A stretch of 64,000 nt of DNA from Climacium dendroides (lineage: Eukaryota > Streptophyta > Bryopsida > Hypnales > Climaciaceae), in contig OX467087.1 in NCBI GenBank assembly GCA_950106755.1, forward strand, positions 13,458,047 to 13,522,046, in the 5' to 3' direction. The notes below the pieces were generated by a model that did no database searches, was not told the DNA's origin, and was given only the letters and a program-made list of their open reading frames with translations. A program made the translations under genes and the position numbers. Shown piece after piece: positions 34,624 to 45,353 of this stretch. Every line of letters begins with the position of its first letter. Positions within the stretch are counted from its first letter, which is position 1.

Positions 34624-35300
34624 GATTCAATGGATGGAAGAGGGGCCGAGCAGTCACAGGGCCCTCTAACTGGTGTTCCTTTAAGTTTTTCCTTGTAATT
34701 CTCTTAGCCCCTTTCTTAACTCGATTCAAGTTAAAGCTTCTTTCGTTGGTTTATAGTCAGAAGAATATAGTTATTGGTAGATAGGCTCAGTTTCCATAGG
34801 CCATTGTGTATAATGTAGCATTTATTCTCGCATTGAGATAGTGAAATAAAATTGTTCTTTTATATGTCATTTTCTGGTGTGAATTTTGCAGTCTCAAAAA
34901 TCGTGTCTGTGGAAATCCCTCCTATCCATATTTTCTGCGATGCTGTTGTGATCGACGTGATTGAGCCTCGTGTGGTGGATCCGGAGCTAGAGACGTGTCT
35001 TCCATCTCCTCAAGTGGACAAGAAGGCATGCCCGATGAGGCACCTTCTACGATGGAGGCTTCTTTAGAGGAAGACGAGGACGAGGAATCTATGGTGTCAT
35101 CCTCGGTTCCATTGGTGGAAGTGCCGGTATGTTCTTCGTAATGTGTATATTAGTATACATCTTGTAGTGTTTGTCTCTCCCATGTTTTCCAAATCTTTTT
35201 TATTCTTTGATCGATGTAGTCGATAGTGTAATAGGCATGTCTGCAGTATTTGCATCATTGTCTGCATCAACTTAATTTGCACTGTGTCTCAGTTAGTCAT
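34624..35300 (+). other. Probable intron region of copy B with a small exon-like block
   Basis: T-rich flanks. A 34890-35120 block encodes an acidic, Ser-rich stretch (EEDEDEESMVSSSVPLVEVP in one frame) that could be a small exon. Exact splice sites are unsure. Confidence 0.3.
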
Positions 35301-35688
35301 GAGCATGGTAGTAGTGAGAGAAATCCAGCGGAAGGGCAAATTCGTAGCCCATTCACATCCAAGTTGATAGAAAAATGGCTGAATGTCGTCCTGGATCTGA
35401 ATGGGCTACTCTGCGTTTGTAACGTTGTGAGGTATTACATTAAGGAAAGGAGATTCTACTCCCCTGGTGAGGTAGTTCCTAGAGTAAAAGACGTCACCAT
35501 GGAAATGAGCAGGGTCACTATTCGACCTCACTTGAAGAACTTCTTGAGTGAGCTATCCTCCATCACAAACGTCATGGTATGGAGCTCAATGTCTAAGTCG
35601 TTTGTCCAAAGCATTTTCGATTACCTTTTTTGTGGCTTAGATCCTCCCTTGTATGTTCTAGGTCAAGAATAATGTAGCGTCATGAAAC

Positions 35689-35930
35689 CAGGGTTGTCGT
35701 GGACGTGCGTCCGCAACGAAATTGCGTCCGAAATCGGATGTCCTGACGTCCACATGTCCGGACCCTGCGGACGCAGACAGACGGTCCTTAGTCGCCGTCC
35801 TACGGTCAGTCGATCAGTCAAACGGATTGGCGGACGGGCCGGTCAGACTAGCGGACGGGCGAGCGGACGGATTGGCGGACGAGCGAGTGGATGGGCGGAC
35901 AAGCAAACGGTTCAAGGGGTTTAGGGAGTG
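35689..35930. repeat. GC-rich left end of hAT#2
   Basis: CGGACG-type repeats. The first 60 bases align with the inverted right end of hAT#1. Confidence 0.75.
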
Positions 35931-36257
35931 ACCGAGTGAGTAAAGGTTTGTAACTTTGCATTTTGCAATTTTGCATGGTTTTCATTTTGTTTTAGGATTC
36001 TTTTTACATATTTGTTAGTTTTGGCACTTCAGAAATTTTTACGTACTATACACTTGAAATTGAGAACAAAAAATAACACAATGAAGATTTCTTCAATATC
36101 ACTTGGGACAAAATCCCCCCAAAATGATAGTTTGATTAATTTTTTTAAGATAATTTGGCAACCTTGTACTACTAAGAAATGCTCCAAGAACTAATAAATC
36201 TTAGCTATTCATCTCTCTAAATCGTAAGCATTTGAGCACCAAGTTCTGTAAATGTTC

Positions 36258-37163
36258 CACTAGAAGAATAACGTGTCCGTTGCAACCCACTGAGATGCGA
36301 CTATGTGTCCTATACAACTGAGATGCGACTGTAGCCCTCTGTATTTGCACCAAATTTCACGTGTATGTAGTTGTAGTCGCAAAGTAGTCAGAAAATGAAG
36401 AATAGGGTTACGATATTGTAACAGAAGAACTGACATGAGGTATTCTACATTCAGTATTCATCGCAGTTGTCCATGTGGACAACTATCCGCGAAGTAGAGT
36501 CCACCGTGGAAAAATGCAATCGCTCTGATTATAGGCTACAACTAAAAACTAGAAGATTGCAACTTAGAAATGACTCAAATGCAACTAGGAATCAACTATA
36601 ATGCAACTAGAGCCCGACTACAGTGCAACTAAAAAACGATTCAAATGCAACTAGAGAACAAGTGCAATGCAACTAGAACATGACTGAAAATCGATTCAAT
36701 TGTCCCATATCGATTGTCAAGAATACCATCAGCTTGAACAAATAAGAATGGTAAGTTATAGCATTCTTGTATAATGAATTTTGATAGTGAAATTCTAATA
36801 TTTATATATTTTGTAGATTTTTACACTTTGTAGATTTCTATAATTTGTAGATTTCTATAATCTACAATTCTATAAATTATAACCAAGTCGCAAACTAGTT
36901 GCAAACCAGTTGTATGTCAATCGCAAACCAGTTGCACACAAATAAGTGAAATAACTTCCACATCAGCAACCACGTCACAGCAGTTCATCGACGAAGTTCT
37001 CCATTGCCTATCAAATGACAAACAACCTCGCAACTGCAGTGCAACTCATGCGACTTGTCCACTGTGACTGCGGACTCCAGAATATCACCAAGTCGCAAAC
37101 GTCCGATACGACTACAAACCAGTCGCAAACCACAGTCGCAAAACCCTGCTTTTTCTTCTAGTG
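36258..37163 (-). mobile_element. CACTA-type non-autonomous element, copy 3 (906 bp, inverted)
   Basis: Starts CACTAGAAGAATAACG and ends CTTTTTCTTCTAGTG. Flanked by TTC (36255-36257 and 37164-37166). It is the reverse complement of copies 1 and 2 and is shorter because it has fewer subterminal repeat units. It sits just downstream of the transposase fragment in hAT#2. Confidence 0.92.
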
Positions 37164-37196
37164 TTCTTGATTCAAATCCTTTCTAAATTTGAATGC

Positions 37197-37465
37197 CTAG
37201 GGGTGGTAATCACTATCTCCTTTCACCTCTGTCCCGCTACTATACTCTCTTGATTGGAATCCATCATCTTCATCAGTCATGGTGTTCTCTTCATCGTCTG
37301 ATGAAAGTATTTGATTTCCCCCTCTTTTCTCTTGTACTGTTGAAGATAGACGAGTTTTCTTAGGCTTGTCCATCATTTGCTCCTTCTTTGCTTTCATCAA
37401 GGTTTTCCCTACACGTTCACGGAGGCGATCAACCGCTTTTCCTTTTCTCAAGGGAAGTTCTGGAA
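37197..37465 (-). pseudogene. C-terminal fragment of the hAT transposase in hAT#2
   Basis: About 84 codons ending SSGTEVKGDSDYHP, matching the last 85 residues of the hAT#1 transposase (which ends SSGAEVKGDSDYHP); LRKGKAVDRLRER matches TRKGRLAGGLRER. Upstream similarity stops at about 37465, where it abuts a GC-rich promoter block. Nearly the whole transposase, including BED, catalytic and hAT-C parts, is deleted. Whether the short frame is expressed is unknown. Confidence 0.8.
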
Positions 37466-37474
37466 TAGGCCAAT

Positions 37475-37640
37475 ATACCCGTCCGCTCCTAGACCTAAAA
37501 GAGGCCCGGGACCGGACCTGTCCCGGACCATGCAGACGTGGCCCGAGCCGGCGGACGGGCGGACAGAGCTGCCCCGTCCGACCGCCCTGTCCACCCGTCC
37601 GCCCCGTTCGCCTAGTTCGTCGCCTAGTATTTCAAGGCGT
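37475..37640 (-). promoter_or_regulatory. GC-rich promoter-like block beside the transposase fragment
   Basis: Read on the minus strand it ends TTTTAGGTCTAGGAGCGG then a TATA-like GGTATATTGG, matching the inner edge of the hAT#1 right-end promoter. The gene body between this promoter and the transposase tail has been lost. Confidence 0.55.
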
Positions 37641-39409
37641 CCAAATTTTTTCCATATTGGCATAAGACATAGGATTCTTCTCGTCCGCCTTTACTTACTG
37701 TCAATTTTTTTGGGTCAATTAAAGTTTCAGCATCCTATGCTTTTGTCATTAACCCAGAAAATAAAAAATAGACAAGTTATAATCAGATTTTAAATAATCA
37801 TTTAGAGGTCTTTGAAGTTTACAGTGAGACCCTAAACTCTAAACCCTAGAAACCTAAAACCCTCAACTCTTAGTCTCCTACATTTCAGATTACGCCATTG
37901 TTTTGAGCAAATTGTAAATTTGTAATATTCATTTGAAATTGTATGCATACAAATTTTAACTAGACATAAAGGATATTATTTATTTATTTATTTTTTCATC
38001 ATGTAGGATATTTCAAAGGGAAAGAAAAAAACAAGAACATGATCAATATTAGTGATGAAGTGAAACGTTATAATTTACAATTGACCGAATTGAGATGGTG
38101 CTACAATCACAACAATTACTTGAAGGGGTTTGGTTTTGGTTTTGGTTTTGAACCTCATGGACAATTTCCATTGACTTCAAGGTGTTTTGTACATATGGAC
38201 TTATAGAGAAGCCAAAAATGTATATAACTTATGCATGTCACACACTTCAATGTCATGTTTGTATTGTATTTTGTAATGCCCTTTTTTTATTAGGATTGTT
38301 TTAAAAGTAAGGATATACAAAGAGTGTAAGACTTCACAACATTTCTGGAATTAGTAGAACTCTAAAACCCTATCGTAATGAGAAAAACATTATAATCTTC
38401 TAATCCATAAAAGATACGTTTTTGGGTGGTTTTTGTTTTGTTTTTTTCCTGGAGAATTTGAAACGTGAAGCAATAAAACATATTTAGTTTCCATTTGTAT
38501 AAGTTCTTCTTTTATCTAAGGATGGGTTTATACTGTGCCTAAGGCCGAATGGAAGGCCGGTTGGATTTGCCTTCGATCCGGCCTTCAATCCGGACCCAGT
38601 TTTTCCATTCGGCCCTACTTAATGTAAACCCCTTGGGCCGGATTCTAGGGCCGGATTTTCAATTCATGTGCTCTTCAATTTTTTCAAGGCTCAATTAAAA
38701 AAAAATATATAAATATGCATGTTTATCTTTTTTTCTTTTTTAATTAAAAACAAAGATTTTTTTTTCATTTTTCATTTTGTTTCTATATATTTTATTTCTA
38801 AAATAAAAAAAGAAGTTTATTTATTTATTACTTAACAATAAAAAAGAAATTTAATATTTTGGTTTTCCTCTTATATAGAATATGCATTTGTAATCAACAT
38901 ATTTAATGCTAAAACATAGGTACTTTATTGTAGTCACTTAGATGATTTTCCTTTAAAATTAAAAAAAGTAAATCCATAAGGGAGTTTGCTCAAAAACACC
39001 CATGCTCTAAGAGTGATCATGACAGAGAGGTACATTTTGCTTTATTGAATGTACTAGCACATTTTAGGACATGGTCACTTTTAATGACCATTGCCTTTCA
39101 ACTTAAAAAAATTCATAACTAATTATAGAAAGATCTAAAAAATATGAAAGAAATCAAGTCACTAAAAAAATATGAGGATAAAGGGCCTAACATGCATTTC
39201 AAAATCTACTCTACAATTTTTTAAATGAATCTTTAATGTGGTTTTTTCTCCAAGATTTAGTGTATTTGAGGCTCATTTCCAAAAGCCTTCAACACTATGA
39301 AAGTCAAGTTTGTGATGGACACTCTTGTACAAAATCTTGAATAAAAAAATCATAATCAATCATTTTGAAAATTTGATTTTTGATGATAAAATTAGATTTA
39401 AAATAGACT

Positions 39410-39504
<95 letters not shown>

Positions 39505-40665
39505 CAACTTGGTTAAGTATTATTAGACTTCAAAGTATAGTTCACACCAAAATTTTGTGCCTTGGATATTTAGAAATTTAGAAAGATTTGAAAAAATGCC
39601 AAATAAAAAAGAAATTGAATTTCTATTCTCATAGATAATTTTCTTTCTTATTTAGTATTTAGGAAGCTTTAATTCATTTAATTAGGATTTGTTATGAGAA
39701 AGTTATAGACATTCTTGTAAAATTGGGCAATTAAAGCATCTTTTTAAAAAAAATAACTCACAAGATTCATTTGCGAATGCAATTTTTTCATTTTTCCAAT
39801 TTTCGATGTAATGCCCACAAAATTAAGTTTTTTTGAATTTTTTTTTTTTTCTTAGATTCTCAACTCAATTTTCTACTATAAAGATTTAAAGTTCGAAACT
39901 CTATAGTGCAAAAATTTGAATTTAAAAATGTTCTAAGTCAAAAACTGTAGTTTTCGTATTTACAAAGTGGTCTTGGTACCATACGTTGAGGTCAGGTTCG
40001 TCAGAGCTAAAACGAAATTGTTTCTTTTTTAATTGAATTATCTTTCATTAATTGAATTTTGAATTTTCAAGATTTCATATATTTTGAATTTTCGATTGGA
40101 AATATTTAGTTAATTGTAGCTATGGTCCTCCTTTAATACGGAATTGCAAGCTCAATATGACACAAGGCATCACGGAATCTTGCTTTGGGTGGCTAAATTC
40201 AAGGCATACTTTTCAAAATCTTGTTTTATTCAAGCTAAATCAAGCCTTATTGTGATGAAGGCCTTAATGCAAGGAAGGCTGGTAATCCATTTTAGGCTCC
40301 AATTTAAATCACCATGATTTCTGAAGCCAAAATTAAGTCTTCACAAGTAAAGCTTACAATAAGGTAATCAAACTTTACAAGTAAGGCTTTATAGCATAGT
40401 TCTCTTTGTATGGAATATTATTTTATATTGTTCTTTTTATTTTTTAAACACATTGACAATATTGTTTTTCATTTTTCATCATTTATCAAAATCTTTTTTG
40501 AGATTTCAATTTGTTTTCATCAATTTTTTTTGAAATTTCAACTTATGTCCTGTTATAAATTCTAAAAATTTCACTACATGCCATATTTATTTTATTTTTT
40601 AATTAATTTTTAATGAATTTGACTCTCGCATAGGGTATTCCAAGTGATGAACTTCAATGTGCTAG
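37641..40665. other. AT-rich stretch inside hAT#2
   Basis: No gene. It includes telomere-like CCCTAAA words near 37831-37860, an imperfect inverted repeat with GGCCGAATGGAA arms (about 38526-38632, possibly a small MITE), and the long (TA)n run. Confidence 0.5.
39412..39496. repeat. (TA)n microsatellite, about 85 bp
   Basis: An uninterrupted TA run. Confidence 0.95.
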
Positions 40666-41032
40666 AAAAATGGCCCGTCCGTCATCCGCTTGTCCGCCCA
40701 TCCGCCGTTTGCCCATCCGCCCGTCTGTCGTGCGCTGTGCGCCGTCCACTCGCCCGTCTGCTGTCCGTCCGCGGGCTCCGTCCGATGCAGTCGTCTGCAG
40801 TTCGTCGAGGCCGTGCGATTGGACGCACCGGGGCATATTGCTCGTCCGATCTGGCGGTCGGCCCATCCGCCCGTCAGATTTGGGCAGTGATGTCAGCATC
40901 GGCGGATGGTATAAAGAGGGGCGTGGATGGCCCATTCCGCACAGTTGTTTCCCTTGCGGAGTGGGCTGATCCAGCGCCAATTGGTATCTATGAGCCCCTT
41001 CCGACTTGGAGTGTGAATAACTGTGAATGAAT
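40666..41032 (+). promoter_or_regulatory. GC-rich promoter module conserved with hAT#1
   Basis: A GC-rich island ends in TATAAAG (40910-40916). The leader after it matches that of the Gly/Tyr-rich gene of hAT#1 (ATTCCGCAC, TTGTTTCC, TTGCGGAGTGGG, TGATCCAGCG, TGTGAATGAAT). No gene follows in hAT#2, so the promoter seems to have outlived its gene. Confidence 0.6.
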
Positions 41033-42100
41033 TAACTTAATCAATGGGTTTGTCGACTTCATTAAGATGTTAAAAAAAATAGTAATTACCCCCTAAATGC
41101 TTGAGGCACCAAAATATAAAATATGGTGTTTGCAAAACTTTGAAGTTCAATAAAACCTAACTATTTTTCATCATTTTAGTAAGCTAATAATTTTGGGAAA
41201 TTCTTTTTGAAGTCTACTTTTGGCTCCAGAAGTCCGATCTTGAAATTAAATGACAATGATTTTTCTAAAAGAGATTTTATGCAAGGGTACCTTGTGCAAT
41301 CTTGACTTTTCTTTTGTGTTAAGAGCTTTTGGAAATGAGCCTCAAATACAATAGATCTTGGAGGAAAATTCACATTGGAAATTCATATTAAAAAATTATA
41401 GAGTAAATTTTGTAAAGCCGTAAATTGATTGGGGTTGTGCAAGTTCGGTCCATTAACCTCATATTCTTTAGGTACCCAACATTTTAGATTTGCCTTGCCA
41501 AAAAGGCTTCAACTTTTTTTGGCGATTTTAACAGCATCATAGTCAAATGTTATAATCTTTTACTCTACAAGTGATATTGTTGTGCTTTCTTTTCCTATGC
41601 AATCTCTAACAAGTTTAGTTTGAATTTGTATGGTTACAATTCCCAAAAAATTGATACATCTTACCAAAATGTGGGCTCTTTGTTCAATTTAGAGCAAATT
41701 AGAGGAAGTTGAAATTTGAAAACAAGGCTTGGGCATGTAGGGGTTACAACATCCTATGGTTATTTGGATGATTGGATTTGTTTGAACCATTGCTTTTTGG
41801 GGGGCAATTGAAGGCCCAAATGGCTAAAAACAAATGGACTGCACCAAATCTATAGGTTAAATTTGAAGAAAAATTGGATGATAATGCCAAATTGCTCGAA
41901 TTTGAAAGAAAACAAATTGGATGAAATTGCGCACATCAAATGAAACTCATCTAAATATGTGGATGAAAAGATAGTTCTATCCAAAATATAGAGAAATACT
42001 AAAAAATTTAGTAACATTATTTTATCGTATATTGCCACTTTAGCAGTTCTCCAAAAATTGGAAAAAAACCCATGGTTTCATCCCTACACCGAAGTTTATC
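41033..42100. other. AT-rich stretch inside hAT#2
   Basis: No gene or clear repeat seen. Confidence 0.5.
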
Positions 42101-42363
42101 CCATTTTCCGCCCGATGCCCTAATCGGACAACCCCACACCGACCCGCATTCCCGTCTGCCCCGTCCGCCTCCTCGTCCGCCTCTTGTCCACCTCCCCGTC
42201 CGCCCCGTCCTCCGCCCCGTCCGCCTTCCCGTCCGCCCATCCACCTGTCCGCTGAACGGGGACAGTTGGAACGTCCTATGTCGGCGGACGTTCGGGAACC
42301 GGCGGACGCGGACGGTAGATGTCCTTCCGGATGTCCGAACATCCGGACGTCCATATAACCCAA
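42101..42363. repeat. GC-rich right end of hAT#2
   Basis: CCGTCCGCC-type repeats. Read inwards from the right, it shares the layout CGTCCGC.GGTT..GA.CGTCCG..GACATAG with the left end of hAT#1. Confidence 0.7.
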
Positions 42364-42850
42364 CATGAAACGCAAAGAGAGAGATGGAAAGCTAGTCAAC
42401 TTCAAGTTTCTAGGGTCCGGCAAGGACTTGTACTTGAAACCATTGGAGAAGTTGTACAATTTGGAGGATTCAATCTTCACCATGGATAACACTATTGTAG
42501 TGGACGACAATCTAAAGAAACACTTCATGAACTATCCAACAAGTGTGGCACTCTTTCATCCATGGTCGTTTGAAGAACTTGGTGCGAGTGATGAAACCTC
42601 ATTCTTAAACTTTTTCCATGGATTAGGAGGCTGTACATGGAAAGGCCTATAGAATTATATCCCTTCCGAAGAGACAATCCTGTGGAGACATTCAACTCAT
42701 TCATGAATTTGGCTAGTTCAAGTACAAGCAACTTGAAAGGGCGCTTAGGGTCTCTAAAGATCTTTTTGATGACTAGAGTTTGTACAACACTCGACCTTAT
42801 GTGGCTCCCCCAAAGTCTCCTGTAGCGCAACGCAAAGACCTTAGGCTAGG
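42364..42850 (+). pseudogene. Copy B, part 3: C-terminal half of the FCP1-like domain
   Basis: Resumes the copy-B frame after hAT#2. It contains LYLKPLEKLY, DNTIVVDDNLKKHF and SVALFHPWSF, which correspond to KPVFLKVLFE, NNTLLIDDSSKK and NAVFFNT in copy A; this is the second half of the FCP1/NIF fold. A frameshift near 42605 moves the reading to a second frame (MERPIELYPFRRDN...) ending at 42825. Without the hAT element the domain would be nearly complete apart from the TAA at 35670 and this frameshift. Confidence 0.65.
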
Positions 42851-43004
42851 AGAAATCTGGTTCTGAACTTGTCCACCTCCCGAGGAAAGGACGTTGTAGG
42901 ACCAATAGGGTATTGACTCCCCTTTGATTGTTTTGGGATGGAAGTGTGTGTCTAGTGTTGAAATTAGAATATGATTGCAGGTTAGTGAAACACATGTCAA
43001 TGAA

Positions 43005-43154
43005 CACTACTAGAAAATTTCGTTTTTCTGTTGTTTTGGTCGCGTTGATCCGGTCAAAATCTGACAGAAATTTGTTGAAACCAACAGATTTCTGTCAGAT
43101 TTTGACCGGATCAACGCGACCAAAACAACAGAAAAACGAAATTTTCTAGTAGTG
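43005..43154. mobile_element. Near-perfect palindromic CACTA MITE, 150 bp
   Basis: Starts CACTACTAGAAAATTTCG and ends with its reverse complement. The two arms of about 73 bp differ at one position. Flanked by GAA (43002-43004 and 43155-43157). Confidence 0.92.
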
Positions 43155-43157
43155 GAA

Positions 43158-43515
43158 CACCTGTGTGTTGTAATACTATGTTACTTCAAATGTGGAGAAA
43201 AGTGTGTGACGTTTATTAATTCCCTCATTGGTTGTGGACAACTCACTATGTCGGGAGGTGGAGTTCGGCACATCATGTATTCGGTAGCCACGGTTTAGTC
43301 TACAATGGATTTTTCAATCATGGACATAGATGACAATATTGTTGATAGTCCTCCCAATGGTGGAAGCCGCTCAAAATTAGTGCACTTTCTGTCTCCTTTG
43401 AAGTCCCGTCCATAGTCGATGTCCCCACGAGATGGCTTCATAATGAATTCTGAGGCGCAGAGAAAACTGTACAACGAAGAAATGAGTGAGCTAGTGGTTG
43501 TAGAGGTGTGTTCAC
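43158..43515 (+). pseudogene. Short coding-like remnant, unrecognised
   Basis: One frame from about 43310 to 43508 (MDFSIMDIDDNIVDSPPNGG...) with a single TAG where Gln fits. It may be a further exon of copy B, since it lies downstream on the same strand. No family recognised. Confidence 0.3.
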
Positions 43516-43995
43516 GGGGGGTGCACTACAAAGGAAGTTCATGGGTGAGGAGCGACCAAACCCTAACTACCCATTTCTACTTTTCCTAATTACTTTCTAA
43601 TAAACTATAATTTCAACCTACAATTTTGATTTTTGTTTAACAATGTCTATAGGTTTCTATTGCCAAAAATTTCAATCCTAAATAACATGTGATGCATTAT
43701 CTAGAAAGGATTGAAAAATAAACTAAAATGGCATGTTTTTCAACTAAATTATTTATAGAGATCACATGAAGATGACTATTGTATCAATATTTAGCCAAAA
43801 TAAACTTTTAGTAGAAAGCTATTTTATCGAATTTTTTTTCATTTTCTCAAATTTTTTTTTATATAATATAGGGGTGTGAAAGTTATTTTTAACTTTACAG
43901 TGTATCTTTTTTCTTCTAAAATTTTTAACTAATTATTATTAACATAAAAAAATATCAATAATTCAAAACATAAACTTTCAAAGTAGGAAAATCTA

Positions 43996-44077
<82 letters not shown>

Positions 44078-44167
44078 TTTTTTTTAAATAAAATTTTAGG
44101 ATATAATATAGGAGGTTCAAAATTTGGTCGCTCCTCACCTATGAACTTTCTTGGTTGTGCACCCCTC
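43516..44167. mobile_element. Inverted-repeat element of about 650 bp (probable MITE)
   Basis: The arms read GGGGTGCAC.AC.AAG.AAGTTCAT.GGTGAGGAGCGACCAAA, about 43 bp each with a few mismatches (43516-43560 and 44123-44167). The interior is AT-rich and includes an (AT)31 run at 43999-44060 followed by 25 T. No clear target duplication was found, so the exact ends and class are unsure. Confidence 0.65.
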
Positions 44168-45353
44168 AGGGGGGTGTTTTTAACAATCTTTGTCTTCTCA
44201 ATCCTATTTGTCTTCCAGGTTTCTATTACTATATTTTTTGACTGAATGTTTTGTATAATTTTTTGTGGTAGGTGGAGGACACAGTACCCGTGTGTATTGC
44301 CACTAGTTTAAATATTATTATAAAACATGTAGAGTGTTGTTCAATATCTAAAGACATGTTGCCTCCTCGGCCTTCTCCGTCTTGGTTGGGCAATGCCAAA
44401 CGGCAATGTAAGACACATGATGGATTTCTGCCACTTTATTTTGTTTGTCGTCCATGGGACGCTTGGGAAAGGAAGTCCTTGAAGAAGCAAAGGCGAGAGG
44501 TTGTTTGCCAAAGATTTTCAAGTAGCAACGGATATAGTTGAGGGCCTGAGCTATTGAAAGCAATGGAGATATTGAAAAGTAGGTCACATTTGTAGTATAC
44601 ACATTTAGATCATGGGAAAAATCGCTATTCTTCCATTATAGTGGAGGTGGAGAAATCCAATATGATACAGTGATTGAAAACTTTGGATTCTTGTTGTCTT
44701 GCTATTTTCTAGTAGTGACCTTGATTTCAATTGTTGGTAGAAATACTAGTTGTGAATAGATCCAATCTTATTAGATAATTACATTTTGCAAGGCTCTAGG
44801 GAAAAAGGGAACACACTTATAGTTTATATCATTTGTCTTCTTTGCTATGGATGTGGAAAACTGTCATGTAGCCTTCATGCTTTTGATGCTATAGCCACTT
44901 CTCTCTAAGCAATCCACTTGCAGTGGTGGTGATAGATAGTTAAAAATTAATAGTTAGTTGTATACTATAAGTAGAAATTTTAGTAATATAGATATAGGAA
45001 GTTGTAGACCATGAATTATTACAAACCGGGTAGTAAAAACTCCTCATCTTTGGAGACTAAGTTGATCTTGTACAAAGATTGCTTGAGAAGAGAATAAGCA
45101 TTGGTCTTTGAAGAATGATATGAATGATGAGCTTTGGCTAGGATCTGAAGAATACTACAAACCTTAGCATCTAGTTTGTGGTTTATAATAATGCATAGTG
45201 ATGCTTGGATGTTATTTATCCTATAATTTGTGTGCTTAGATTGTGGCCAAAGCTCATCATTAGTGAATACTCTCATTGCATTGCTTATTTGGTATTTATT
45301 GATAGAAATTCTTTTAGATTTGTAGTTTAACTTCTCTCCACGAACTCCCATTT
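44168..45353. other. AT-rich stretch, weak coding remnants
   Basis: 44272-44541 holds an 89-codon frame after a plausible splice acceptor (TTGTGGTAG). The product is not recognised and a neighbouring frame reads as well, so it may be decayed. The rest shows nothing. Confidence 0.3.

Larger units (their letters stand above)
32748..35688 (+). pseudogene. Copy B, part 2 (between the two hAT elements)
   Basis: Begins with the target duplication and continues the frame of part 1 (FLESKVRFVKPEAMAFYKPY) to a TAG at 33022-33024. About 33060-33440 encodes a segment with VLDLFLSPRDKVLTFFVGRK, which weakly recalls motif I of amino-methyltransferases. 33715-34143 and 34162-34623 are a charged, helical then Ser/Thr-rich region matching the style of copy A 1848-2510. 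A probable intron (34624 to about 35290) follows. Then comes the FCP1-like exon, about 35300-35669: VLDLNGLLC, VMVWSSMSKSF, DYLFCGLDPPLYVLGQE. As in copy A the motif is DLNG, not DxDG. A TAA at 35670-35672 stands where copy A has Lys. The last 8 bases are the hAT#2 duplication. Confidence 0.55.
35689..42363. mobile_element. hAT#2: 6.7-kb deleted and rearranged relative of hAT#1
   Basis: The left end is CAGGGTTGTCGTGGACG. The right end has decayed to ATAACCCAA (expected ACAACCCTG). Both sides carry the 8-bp duplication CATGAAAC (35681-35688 and 42364-42371). The copy-B frame resumes across the empty site (CSVMK then RKERDGKLVNF). The left end matches the right end of hAT#1 and vice versa, so hAT#2 lies inverted relative to hAT#1. 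Inside: CACTA copy 3, a C-terminal transposase fragment (minus), two GC-rich promoter-like islands, a (TA)n run and AT-rich DNA. No complete transposase. The transposase fragment points the wrong way for a simple inverted copy, so an internal rearrangement is inferred. Confidence 0.78.

Noticed and set aside
39304..39516. ORFs made of repeated Tyr-Ile
   Set aside because: Translation of the (TA)n microsatellite; the same applies at 43929-44138.
44690..44720. Right end of another CACTAC-type MITE (TTTTCTAGTAGTG)
   Set aside because: No matching left end or 3-bp duplication could be located.
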